Below, piece after piece: positions 1 to 11,400 of a stretch of 64,000 bases of DNA (position 1 is its first letter; every line of letters starts with the position of its first letter). Origin of the DNA: Adineta ricciae (Eukaryota > Rotifera > Eurotatoria > Adinetida > Adinetidae); assembly GCA_905250025.1 (NCBI GenBank), contig CAJNOJ010000114.1, positions 186,001 to 250,000 on the forward strand, written 5' to 3'. Made by a program: the position numbers and the translations under genes. A model generated the notes under the pieces. That model was not told where the DNA came from and made no database searches. It saw only the letters and a list, made by a program, of their open reading frames with translations.

Positions 1-1213
1 GAAATCAATAATTCATCGTGATATGTCTGAGGTTCAAAAGTAAATACTGTATTCATTGAAAGTTCTTTAGTTGAATTTTATGTCATACCAATTTATGCGA
101 TCCGTCTGATCGTGTTTATTCAACTACTATAATGTTAGTGTCAACCGATGTGACTCGTTGCCACTAACTATATCGGTATTTATATTTATATATACACATA
201 TTCTTTCTTTCCTGTCCTTTACGTTTCCGTTCTGTGACTTTCGAGGACATCTTTGATGATCTTTTGTTATGCAATACTACGTCCGTATATTATTACGTCA
301 TTATATTGCGTAGTTGTTTTTCTGTTGTTTGTCCCAGTTACCTCTTTGTCTCGTTTCTCTCTTTCACTGCGACTTATTTTTATTTGTTCATTTATTGATT
401 ATCATCAGTACAAACATTTATATCCCTAATTGCACTTATTATCATTCACGGTAGGCTATTTTGTTTATTTACGTGAGTTGCCTTCCACTAGGACAGTTCC
501 TGATAGAATGAATAGAGTGATTGGCTTTATTGTTCGAAACAAAAATATATTTTTCTTTCATTCAAGAAATAATACGTTTCTATTCGTGCGAAGTTAGAAA
601 GCAAAGACAATAAAAATTACTCTCGTATATCTTACATAGAGAAAATACTAAAATCTGGAGTGTATCTGCGGTCGATATATACTAATACGGAGTTGACAGT
701 AACAGAAGTTCCGTTGCTTTCACAAACTTTGGTAGAAAAAAAATGTGTATTATTTTCGAGTGGGGGATGATAGATGCGATCTAGAAACAGTAGGATTAGA
801 CTATTCGGAAATTGTGAGGACAACAGCAACAGACAACATACTGCTGATTGGCTGATGACTTCTCTTCTATTTCCCAATGATGTTTAGACATTTGCTAGTT
901 CACGTCTTAGAATCTTAATCAGTATAAAAGAAGCTAGTGAGAAATAATCACAACTACTGCTTATATATACATGTCTCAAAAGGCAATTGCCATTTTATTT
1001 CAATATTGGCGTAGTTTTATAACCTCACGAACAAATCTACATCTTTCCTCTGTCATTTTAAGAGTAAAGTGTAATATTCTTTTGCTGCGACATCTCTTTC
1101 ACTTTTCACCATTGGTTATCGCTGATTTTTTTTCTCTGTTTATCATTACTCATTGCAAAGATATCGTTAGATAAAACTACAATTTTTCCTTCCGAATCGA
1201 AAAAGAACTAAGG
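1..1213. other. No gene recognised (left flank)
   Basis: A+T-rich sequence with only short reading frames (for example 632-877 minus and 971-1174 plus). None shows a domain, codon regularity or a conserved partner elsewhere in the window. The stretch probably holds the upstream region of the F-box gene starting at 1214. I see no RNA gene or mobile element. Confidence 0.5.
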
Positions 1214-2930
1214 ATGTCGCTACTGACATTTCCAACTGAACTCATTCATCACATCCTGGATCAACTGGGTATCGATGATATTTTGTTTTCATTGCGCAAC
1301 GTTTGCAGACAGTTTTATGCCCTTACCAATAGTTACAATCGGTATAAAATACGATTCACGAGCAGTACACCAAAAGCTGATATTTATCGAATATGTCGGA
1401 TAATTCGCCCGGAAAATGTGATATCACTTGCACTTATACAGGCACATTCCGACAGAGTAGTGGAACGCTTCAAACTTCTTCTTTCTCTCGTCAATATTCA
1501 TCAATTTACTCGTCTTCAATCGTTAGATCTTTATGAAGTGGACCCAGATACCCTCGACAATATTCTACAACATGTCATCACCGTTCCCATTTTCACAAAG
1601 CTGTCAGTCGCGGTAAAACTTTTTCAGCCTATGAGTGACCGTACGGTTGATCTTCTCTCATCAATACTTGCCGCAGAAAACTTTCGAGAATTTAAGCTGT
1701 ACGGTGCGACTGGCCAAATAGCAGCACTCTCGTGGTTAAGTAAATGCAGACTAGAACGATTAACGCTTGGCAGCTGCGATCAGAGAGTGTTATGTCACAT
1801 TCTTGACCGTTTACATAATCTTCGCAGTTTCCAAGCAGATTATTTCTACACCAGCGATCATAATCCATCTGATATAAGTCTGTCCACCGCTCATCTGTTA
1901 ACTTCACTAACATTGCGCAGTAACAAAAGGTGTATTTATCAATATGAATCTTTGCTTTCATATACACCCGCACTCGTTCATCTTCATTTGACTGATTATT
2001 TGACTGAATTTGCTTGTTTACAACGTCTATCCCAATGGGAATCGTTTATTCGCCAGAAACTGCCTTCATTGCAAACATTTAAATTTCATGTCAGTACAAA
2101 TGAATATGAACGTCACGATACCAACACCATAGAGTCACTTGTCAATGCGTTTCGCACCCCATTTTGGCTTCAACTCAAACGTTGGTATGTTACTTGTCTA
2201 TATACCGCTGATGGCACAAAACCGATGCTTAGTTTGTATTCGCGATCAGACTCGTATAACAATTTCCCTGATAATATGTCGCGAGGCTATTTATCATACT
2301 CGACGTCGACAACTGAGAATGACAATGTGATCGATATGAACATTAACTGGAAAGTTCGTTTAAATGCATCTGACGTGGTGGGTTCTATCGGCCTGCATGA
2401 AGTATGTGCAAATATGCATTATTCAATATCTTTCTCTTGTATTTTAGACTCACAAAAAGAATCGCTATACGTTTCAAAGTATAGCTCATTTAGCGCTCGA
2501 TTTGTATCCCTCTATCGCTTCGTACCAGCTTCTATCAGCACTGTCTGATTACTCACAATTAAGGGAAATCTGGTTATTCTTCAACGCAGACGATCATCAG
2601 CTTGGATGTAATGTCATGAGAGATATACTTAATTTAGTGGGTAATGTTCCTACCGTCGGTATCTCCTATACCAATGATTGGACGCTAATACCCGAAGGCA
2701 TCTTAGATGCGATAATCTCTCATCAAGTCAAACATCTTATCATACGAACGACATATGAGGAATGTATGCAATCAGTGGTGACATATGCTCGGCAACTGAC
2801 AACTATCACATTTATTCGTGACCAATGTTCATTAAATGCATGGACACATATGACGAGATGGCTGGACAATAACGGAAACAAATATTCCGTGAAAGATGAC
2901 AGTCGATCTCTTTGTGTATATTTCGAATAG
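1214..2930 (+). CDS. F-box protein with LRR-like C-terminal region (two exons)
   Basis: Predicted F-box substrate adaptor of an SCF-type ubiquitin ligase; no substrate can be named. The F-box is at residues about 3-45: it opens LLTFPTELIHHILDQLGIDD and continues with a bulky LRNVCRQFY-like stretch. The rest is leucine-rich, with degenerate repeat-like segments such as LVHLHLTDYL, and lacks a clean LRR consensus. Two frames are joined by a 46-nt intron at 2402-2447 (GTATGT..ATTTTAG, phase 0), giving exons 1214-2401 and 2448-2930 and about 556 residues. An AATAAA lies at 2940-2945, just after the stop. The gene at 3453 is a clear tandem paralogue. The F-box call is good; the role is inferred from the family. 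Confidence 0.75.
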
Positions 2931-3452
2931 ATTTTTTTGAATAAAGTTCGTTGATCTTCAGATGAGATTCAATCGGTTTTTCGGATACATCGATAGTAAA
3001 CGCAGTCTGATTGGAACATGTTCATAAGACGAATAACGAAAAAGAAGAAATCATTTTGAAATGAATAAATCAACGGTAGAATAATATAGACTAATTCGTC
3101 TTACTCCTTCTGTAGAAAAAGGACGAGGGAGAAATAATTGAGTGTCACTGGATTTTGTCTTTCATGAATAAGAACCATATCTTTCAAAATCCTTTACGAT
3201 TGTGGAATCTTAAAATCAGCTCTTTCCCTCTGATATTTCGCACCCAACTTTAGAATCGGATCGTAACTCAAGCAGTTTTATTTGAAATGGTATATCGACG
3301 TATCTTTTTTACTGCGACATCTTTAGCATACCTGTTCTACAACTGGTATTTTGTCTCTGATTGCATGAATTTTTCACAGGGGTAAAATACACAATGTACT
3401 TATGTAATATAGAAATTGCTGTGAAGTTGATTTTTTCATTTGTATTTTCGCA
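2931..3452. other. Intergenic spacer between the two F-box genes
   Basis: Contains an AATAAA polyadenylation signal at 2940-2945 for the upstream gene and, presumably, the promoter of the next. I see nothing else in it. Confidence 0.5.
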
Positions 3453-4594
3453 ATGTCAGTTGACAGTAGTGTATGCCTTCAGGAATTACCTGACCTAGTC
3501 TTTTACCAAATCTTGGATCAACTGGATATACACGATATATTGCTCTCGTTACGGAGAGTCAGTAGACATTTTTATAATATCGTTAACAGTTACAATCGAT
3601 TGAAGCTGAAAATTATCAGTACGTCGCCACGGGCTGGCATCCACCGAATTTCTCGGACCGTTCAATCGGGTAATGTGTTGTCAATTTCTCTGATGAACAC
3701 CATGGAATGGAATCAATGGAATGGAGTTCAAGTATTTGTTTCACTCAACAATTTGTCACAATACACCTGCCTTCGCTCACTATCTTTGTTTTACATCGAC
3801 ATGGACGTGCTTGAAAATATGCTGCAAGAAGTCACAAGTCTTCCTGCACTCGTCTCGCTGACAATCGAACCAGGAAAGATCAATAATTTAATTGAACGTC
3901 TAGCGATGCTGCTCTCATCGGCGATAGCCAGGTCAAACCTACGTAAACTAAGTTTATACGCCATGTGTGGATATATTTCAAGAATATCATGGAGCAAGCA
4001 GTGCAAATTAAAAGAATTGTTTCTTGACAGTTGTAGTCATAACCATATCTGCCACATTCTCGATCAATTACCCAATCTTGAAACTTTTACAACGCATGAT
4101 TATTGGCTGCCTATAGCCGAAACCCCGATTGTCCTAACATCTATTCACCTATTGACTTCGTTGAAATTATATTGTATGCAAATTCCAATCGGTTTGCTAG
4201 AGTCGTTACTTTCGTATATGCCTGCACTTGTTCATCTTCATCTATCAACTTATTTTACTACGTTTTACTTTTTGCAACGTTTATCACAATGGGAATATTT
4301 AATTCATGAAAAACTACCGGTGTTAGACACATTTAAGTTGTATGCTAGTACTGAACAGTATCAATATGAAGATGTGAAAGATATCGAGTCGATGTTCAAT
4401 AGATTTCGTACACCTTTTTGGCTTGAACTCAAACGATGGTATATCACTTGTGAGTATGTCAAAGATGGCAACACATCGAATATCAGGCTATATTCACGAA
4501 AGGACTCTCATCGGAATTTTCCTGCAAAATCTTCGCCAGCCATGTTAACACACTCTGCTTCGACAACGAGAAATGATGATATAACGGATATGTC
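3453..4594 (+). CDS. F-box protein paralogue, 3' end missing at an assembly gap
   Basis: Tandem paralogue of the gene at 1214. The F-box opens LQELPDLVFYQILDQLDIHD (about residues 10-29) and the same leucine-rich body follows, including a shared LVHLHLS..(Y)F..FLQRLSQWE block. About 380 residues are readable before the single N at 4595. Beyond it the frame no longer matches the paralogue, so the C-terminal portion (about 175 residues in the paralogue, part of it a second exon) is absent. The partial state is therefore probably an assembly break, not a biological truncation. The role, as an SCF substrate adaptor, is inferred from the F-box only. Confidence 0.7.
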
Positions 4595-4595
4595 N
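4595..4595. other. Single-N assembly join
   Basis: An isolated N interrupts the second F-box gene. The sequence to the right carries the minus-strand C39-like gene, itself cut at its 3' end. Both genes being truncated at the same base argues for a scaffold join of unknown real size. Confidence 0.85.
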
Positions 4596-5014
4596 GGTTT
4601 CAAACCCCGAACGACTCTCAAGACAGACACCAAATATTACAGGATGTCGATGGAGTATTGAGTTTTTCATCCAGTAACAAAATGATCGAAATTGCGGTTG
4701 AGGAGAGTTTTTCCAATCCCATTCATCGTAAGTAAAATGCAGAATAGATAATGTACGAAGTGGATCTCGACAATCGTCGTCTGATACGCGTTGCATAAGA
4801 TATTCACCTTGATTTATAGCTCGAACAAGCTTTTGCGAAAGCCAAGCGCCATAATATAGACCTAGACAAACAAAACTCATGTTTTCTTTTTGAAATTTCA
4901 ATAGCAAGATGACATATCAATAGACTGAATAGCCGTTTCACCACAGAAACCATTGTCGTTGTCCCATTGTAATCGGGAGGGAATATCAAGTCGTACCACT
5001 TGTTCTTGAATCAT
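4596..5014 (-). CDS. Partial peptidase-C39-like protein
   Basis: On the minus strand a frame starting near 5014 reads IPSRLQWDNDNGFCGETAI. The Cys in a GxCGE setting resembles the catalytic Cys of C39-like (papain-fold) peptidases. A second frame continues with GLYYGAWLSQKLVRAIN, then a YDEWDW..PQPQF block and HPVIFGV, the last resembling the family's catalytic-His strand. The two frames need a short intron or a frameshift near 4862-4915; I could not find a splice pair that joins them cleanly. The 3' end is lost at the N (4595). Family assignment is from motifs only, and the protein may be a pseudogene. Membership does not prove peptidase activity. Confidence 0.35.
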
Positions 5015-5549
5015 ATGAACGGTTTTTTTTATTATGCTGACAGAATATGTGAGTACAACAGGTGGAAACCTCAGCAACAAGTTAACAAAGAACTTACAAA
5101 TCAGCGTTTTTTTTTCTTTTCTTGCAATGCAAGCAAACATTCACAACTTTTTATATTTTGTTATTGCATGTACTTGCGCAACACAAGTGTAACTCTTTAA
5201 ACCTTAATATATCGGTATTAACTTATCAATAAAAAAACATCACCGACTAATTAATGAGAAAGATATTTTGTAGCATTCCGGAACATGATTTTCTTTGCTG
5301 TGTTAAGAATATTGACGGCAACAGAATCTATTCATTAAATAGTATTTTAATAAACGGAATGTGTTCAAGAGTAATATTTATTCACGATTGAGCTGTCAAA
5401 ATGATATCATGTTAGATTTTCTCCGATCATAAATATTAGAGATAAGAATTGACATGTTTTCATTTGTTCTATTGTTTGACGGTCACAGTAAGATTGATCT
5501 GCACAAAATCCATAGCAATTATCTTCAGAAGTGAGACAAAATAAGAGAT
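5015..5549. other. Intergenic spacer between divergent genes
   Basis: Lies between the 5' side of the minus-strand C39-like fragment and the plus-strand kelch gene, so it should carry both promoters. An upstream exon of the C39-like gene (for example a signal peptide) could lie at 5015-5140, where the frame stays open. Nothing else is recognisable. Confidence 0.45.
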
Positions 5550-7010
5550 ATGCGAGTATTAGCATGTTTTCAAAATACGAAGAAAAGATCGGTTTACATT
5601 GGGATCGCTATCTCTCTCGGATGTGCGATTTTGGTGGCTGTAACTATTCCAACAGCTGTCATCATCCGGAATAAAAGGAAATCAATGAATGCGTCAATAA
5701 TCTCAATGGAAATAACACAAATGAGAATGATTTCCACAACACTACTTGGAAAAATCCCTGCTATTTCAAATGACAGCAAATACACAATCAACAACTTTGA
5801 GGATATTTCTCCTTCAAAAGTAACGAGATATGAATCGGTGACATCCACATCAGCTATGAAATCTACGACAGCAAAAGCTAACACTGGCCCACTACCAACA
5901 ATGAAAGGTGCTTCGTAAGACATAGTGTAAAAGATCCCGTGTATTTTTACATACTCTTATCAATGACTAAGGAAACGGCTTGAAGACAAACTCTGTTGCC
6001 TTTTAGGTTGGTCTCGAACTAGTTCAATGAAGTCACCTCGTTGCGGTCACACAGCATCTGTTTTGCAGAACGGAAAAGTGTTGGTAGTTGGTGGTAGAGA
6101 TGATAATCATACTTTTGCTAGTGCTGAATTGTATGACCCAATTACAAAAACATGGACATGGACAGGCAATATGACAAATGCGCGTTATCTGCACACGGCA
6201 TCTGTATTGCCGAATGGAAAAGTGTTGGTTACTGGAGGAGTAAATAATGTTGATGATTGTATGAATACAGTTGAACTCTATGATCCATCAAGTGAAACTT
6301 GGTCAGCTATAGCGTCAATGAAAGAGAAAAGAGTCAACCATACGGCCACGCTAATGATTGATGGCAACATATTAGTTGTTGGTGGACATAATGGAAACAA
6401 GGCAATCAGTACTACTGAATTGTTTCGTTCATCGAAGAATGGTTGGGAAGCTGCTAGGAAAATGAATAACAATCGACGCATGCATAGAGCGTCTGGGCTT
6501 CTAAATGGAAACATATTAATCACCGGCGGACAAAGTGTAAGTAAGATTTTTAACGCAGTTGAACTGTACAATTCAACCACAAATAATTGGGGAAATACGA
6601 AACAGATGGCTATGGCACGGATTCAACATACTGCATCTTTGATGAGTGATAGTAATGTATTGATTGCTGGTGGTAATGGCGACAAAGGTGTCGAAAAGAG
6701 CGTCGAACTGTTCCTTCCATCTAAGAATAGATGCACAGCTCTTCGTCCAATGACCATTGGTAGATTTACACACACAGCAGTCACATTAAAAGATGATACA
6801 GTGCTAGTGGTTGGCGGTCAAAACAGAGAGGGCATACTAAACCATACTGAATTATACAATCCGACAGATAACAAATGGTCTGATGCGGGGACTATGGCCT
6901 ATCACCGGAAAGATCATACCACTTGTCTTTTACTAGATGGCACAGTATTGGTAGCTGGTGGACAGAATTTCAATGCAGTTTTAAATAGTGCTGAACTGTA
7001 TGGTTCATAA
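5550..7010 (+). CDS. Membrane-anchored seven-blade kelch-repeat protein (two exons)
   Basis: Exon 1 (5550-5907) encodes a short basic N-terminus, one hydrophobic segment at residues about 15-39 followed by RNKRK, and a Ser/Thr-rich linker. Exon 2 (6007-7010) encodes seven kelch motifs, each with the pattern M...R..H(T/R)A...(N/D)G..L(V/I).GG, enough to close a seven-blade propeller. The frames join through a 99-nt phase-1 intron (5908-6006, ending CCTTTTAG), giving about 453 residues. A seventh repeat without an enzymatic signature suggests a binding or scaffold propeller tethered to a membrane. Which side it faces is not clear: positive charges flank the helix on both sides. AATAAA at 7067-7072. 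The call is firm; the partner is unknown. Confidence 0.8.
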
Positions 7011-7405
7011 AAACATATTTTCTCAAGACTTTTCATATTCAACATTGCAAAGACCATATCAAATTAAATAAAATATAGGAGCTCCAATCATTATCTGCTT
7101 AATGTATTTGCAACATTCGCTTTTTCTAGAATTCAATCTGGAGCATCGATTTCAAGATTTGAATCCTATTAAATAAAACGCAACTTTGAAGCTTTATGCA
7201 TGTAAGACTTGGTAGTCAGTATTAGATCACTTTACATAGTAGATAGCAAGTTAACTAACGTGTTCTGATGAAACAAAACATCCAAAAGTGTGCAAAACAC
7301 AAAATCTTCTTTATTTATCAGCGAATGAAACAACTTATGTCTTTACGATGAAGAAAGAACAATAGCATTCGTTTGTATTTGGTAGTTAGATAGATATCTT
7401 TATGA
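7011..7405. other. Intergenic spacer
   Basis: Carries the kelch gene's AATAAA (7067-7072) and the 3' flank of the broken receptor gene on the minus strand. It does not match the corresponding flank of copy B (22956-23285), so recognisable A/B similarity begins at about the 3' end of the receptor gene. Confidence 0.5.
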
Positions 7406-8201
7406 TCAGGCGTCATCATCTTTACACAAATATAACCACTTGTTTGCTAATGACCGTAGAGATGCTAGACAGGCTTTTCGAAACATCATGCTCGAATAAT
7501 AATTAACGTAAAATGCCATGCCATACTTTGCGTAATAAATCACATCGCTCACTTGAACGATAAGATATTCGATCTGCTGTCGTTCCACGCTCTTTTTTAC
7601 AGAACTAGTAAGCATCGAGTATGTGAAAGTAGCCGTGCGTTGAGCTTCTATTACACTAGCCAGAAACGCATATGGAAATATTACAAGAAACAGTTGACGA
7701 TTTGTTCGTCGAACGGTAAGCGTTTGATCATTGGAGATAGAAACAATCACAATACGACGTTTGAATCGTTGCAGATGATTCCATGTAATGACACCAAACA
7801 TGAGCATGCCACTATGTGGCAGGCGGTTACGAAAATGTTACCGTACAGAGAGGATATGATTGTTTGAAAGCCAGGAAATTATGTACATGTACGATTACGG
7901 ATGTCGAAGCCATTGCTGGTACACATACGAAAGAATAAGTGCGCACTTTGCAAGTATCACTGTTCATCAAAGAGAGATTGTTTCCAAAGTATTCAGTGAA
8001 AAAACGTAGTATGATACCAAAATTGCTGAAGAACAGATCAAACAGCGACGAGCAAACAAGATAAAAGATGCAAGCTCTCGTCCGAAAGTCTTTCGAGAAA
8101 ATTGTAATAAGATTAAGTACATTGCCAATGTTGCCTAATATGAGTAGTGTGAACAGACTGTGGATAACGAAGTAGGATGTGATTTCTGGTATGGATGCCA
8201 T
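7406..8201 (-). pseudogene. Broken 7TM (rhodopsin-like GPCR) gene, copy A
   Basis: Degraded copy of the intact receptor at 23286-24242. The 5' part (from 8201) keeps TM1 with the GNIGNVLNL signature through TM3. The 3' part keeps the region from about TM5 to TM7. Relative to the intact copy, a 154-bp block is missing, covering the end of TM3, the DRC motif, TM4 and the second loop. The break lies at a GTCGA that occurs at both ends of the block in the intact copy. Because 154 is not a multiple of three, the frame is lost, and an extra in-frame stop follows. It is 3' of the NRPS gene on the same strand, as in copy B. Confidence 0.8.
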
Positions 8202-8428
8202 GACAATCGAGGATACTGAGTGAATATTTCGAGATTTACATTCATATAATGCGTGACGTGACGAATGAGACTATATAAGTGTAAACTATAGCAACAAAAT
8301 AAAAATTCTTTTAAAATCCTTCTTTTCCTAACAATTATATCGCGAAGAGTTTATTATTATGAAAATGAGTGAGTAGAGAACTTCATTTGTCGTTAAGAAA
8401 GAACAGATATAACTATGAAAAATTAATG

Positions 8429-11400
8429 TCAATGGGCGAGAGAAAAATCGAAGTAATTTTTAAGTATAGCCATGCTTTGTTTATCATTTTGTTTCTCGGC
8501 TATGTCGAGAGCACTTTGTCCATGATTATCTTGCGCATTGATATCTGCACCAAGTTCAATGAAACGTTGCAGTAGAAAATAATCCTGATGATGAGCGGCA
8601 TGTAACAGATGTCGAGATTCACAAGACAGATCAACCTTCAGCAAGACAGGGTCAGCTATTTGAGTCGATAAGACATATTTCAAGCGAGTAGCTACCTGTT
8701 CAACATTTTCCCTTGCGAACATTCTATGATGTTCGCAATTTACACTAAAGACCTCCAATTCAGATTGCATTATATTTTTACATCCATTGAACGGGTCGAC
8801 GAAATCCGTGTCATTCTTATTATGATTGACGGAAGCTTTGATCAGAACGACACGTCCGGAATAAGATCGCGCCTTGTACTTGGACGATAAAAGCAAGTTG
8901 TTTCTTATCTCATTCTTTAAATATTCGGCTTCCTTTGAACATAATTCTACACCTTGATTAACAACATGCTCGCGAATAGATTGCTCAAATGCTTCATCAT
9001 CGCATATATTGAATTCTCGGTATGTTTCAGTTAGATAAGAGTCTAATAGGATGAGAACTTCGGTACGCTCATCAAGTTTTTCAAGTTGACAGGCCATTTC
9101 GAAGGCAACTTTACCTCCAAAGCTCCAACCACCGAGACGGTAAGGGCCTTTCGGTTGTTTTTTTCTTATCAATGATATATAAAACGTAGCCATACTTTCA
9201 ATATCGTTGAATTTGTTCTCAACATTCGTAAACATAGGGTCATTCAAAGCAATCACAGTGTGTCGACCATGAAAGTACGGCGCCAACGAAGAATATATGA
9301 ATGAAATACCTTCTATCGCATGGATCAAGAAGAGAGGCGTTTCGTCCGTTCCCGAACAGATCGACAATACTGAATCGTCATCAGTCTCTTGAAGTTCTTG
9401 ATTGATATATTTACTCAATTTCTCAATAGTCGGGTTGGCAACGATGGATGTTACGGTAACAGCACGTGTAAAGACTTGTTTGATTTGAATAATCATTGAA
9501 ATGATTAACAAGGAATGCCCTCCTAATTCGAAGAAATTCTCGAGTATTCCGAAGCTGTTTGTGCCTAAAATTGACGACCATATCTGATAAAGACGAAATT
9601 CGGTTAAATTTCGTGGATAAACATGATTTGTCTCATGGGTTTTCAGATAGCTACTGTCTTTAGCGAGATTCATAAGGAATGTCGAATCGACTTTGTCATT
9701 TGTCGTCAAAGGAAACTGATCTATAAAGACATACAGTTGAGGCCGCATATATTCCTGTAGTGTAGAATTGAGATGATTACGTAAATCGAATTCAACTTGT
9801 GAGTGATTTTCTCGGAGACTGCCGATGAAAGCAATTAGTTTTGATGTGCTATCCGTACTTTTTAGTACATGGACTTGAGTCAGGTTCAAATACGATTTGA
9901 TTCGATACTCGATTTCACCTAGTTCCACACGGTAACCACGAATTTTTACTTGATGATCGACTCGACCGGCACACTGTACATCCATGGTCGACAAATAGTA
10001 CACCAGATCGCCTGTTCGATACACACGTGTCTTCGTACTTCCAAGTTCAATTTCAACAAAACTTCTGTGCGTCAGATCATCGCGATTTAGATAACCTCTA
10101 GCAAGACTGGGCCCACCAATGCATAGTTCGCCAATGAGTCCTCTTGGTAAAACTTCGTTGTTTCTATCGAGAATATAGAACGCTGTATACGGATAAGGTT
10201 TGCCGATCGGTAGACCCTTTTCGTGCGCGGCCACATTTGTAACACTTTTCGCATTAGCAAGAAACTCCGAAGCGCCCACGGTTGTTTCGGTCGGGCCATA
10301 TTCGTTGAAAATTTTGTGGTGAGGAAGCTTTTCAAGCCATTGACGCACTGAATCAACGGGCAGAATCTCCCCACCAATAACGAGCGTCGTTAAATAAGGT
10401 AATTGGATCTTATCATCGCTACATAGAGCATTGACCATCTGTATAAAAAAACTTGGTGTGCATTTAATTAGCTGGATACGATTTCGCTCGAGATGATCAT
10501 GAAATTTGAAAATATCACGCTTGATGTCGTCATCACAAATGATCACAGTTCCAGCAGCTAGCATAGGAATCAAGGTACTGGTGACGGACAAGTCAAATGC
10601 AATTGACGAAGAGAAATCATAGAGCATGCCGTCTGTCAGTGAATAGCGATGTTGTAATGAATCATAGTACCATAAAATGTTTTGATGCTCAATAAGAACG
10701 CCTTTTGGAACTCCAGTCGAGCCCGATGTGTAGATTACATAAGCGAGATTACGAAAGATGACAGGTTCGCATCCGGAGGGTAGAATGTATTCGAGTGTTG
10801 TATCATCCTCGCTGCTTTCAAGTAAAACAGAGTCAATCTGACACACAGCAATCTGTGTAGAGAGCCGTGTCTGGCATTCGGACACTCGTTGTTCTGAATC
10901 GACAAGTACCAGACGTGTTTTTGTATCGTTCACAATGAAGAGAAGACGTTCCAAAGGTGTCGCGATGTCAACTGGTACATAGGCACCACCAGCTTTCAAG
11001 ATCGCCAAAATAATAACAAAAAAATTAATAGATCGATCGCAGGAAACGACAACAAGATCGTCCGGTTTTTGTATATATCCTTTAAGGATAAAAAATTGAG
11101 CCAGACAATCTGCCGCTTTGTTTAGTTCACTATAACTAATGGATATCTGGTTATGAACGATAGCTATGCGTCTCGAGTGGCACTTCGCGACGTCCTCTAT
11201 GAGTCCATGAACGGTCGAATTCGGCTTTCGTTTGTACCAAGGATTCTCAACTGTTTGATTGTTCCACATTACCAATTGTTCATTCAGCTCTTCGTTCGAT
11301 AAAAGACGAACATGTTGCGGCGAACAATTTGGCTCAGTGACAATATTGTCTAAAACAGTCAGATAGTGTTCCGCTAAACGTTTGACAATCGATGATGACG

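Noticed and set aside
632-1174. Two short frames, 632-877 (-) and 971-1174 (+)
   Set aside because: No domain, no homologue in the window, composition like the spacer; probably chance.
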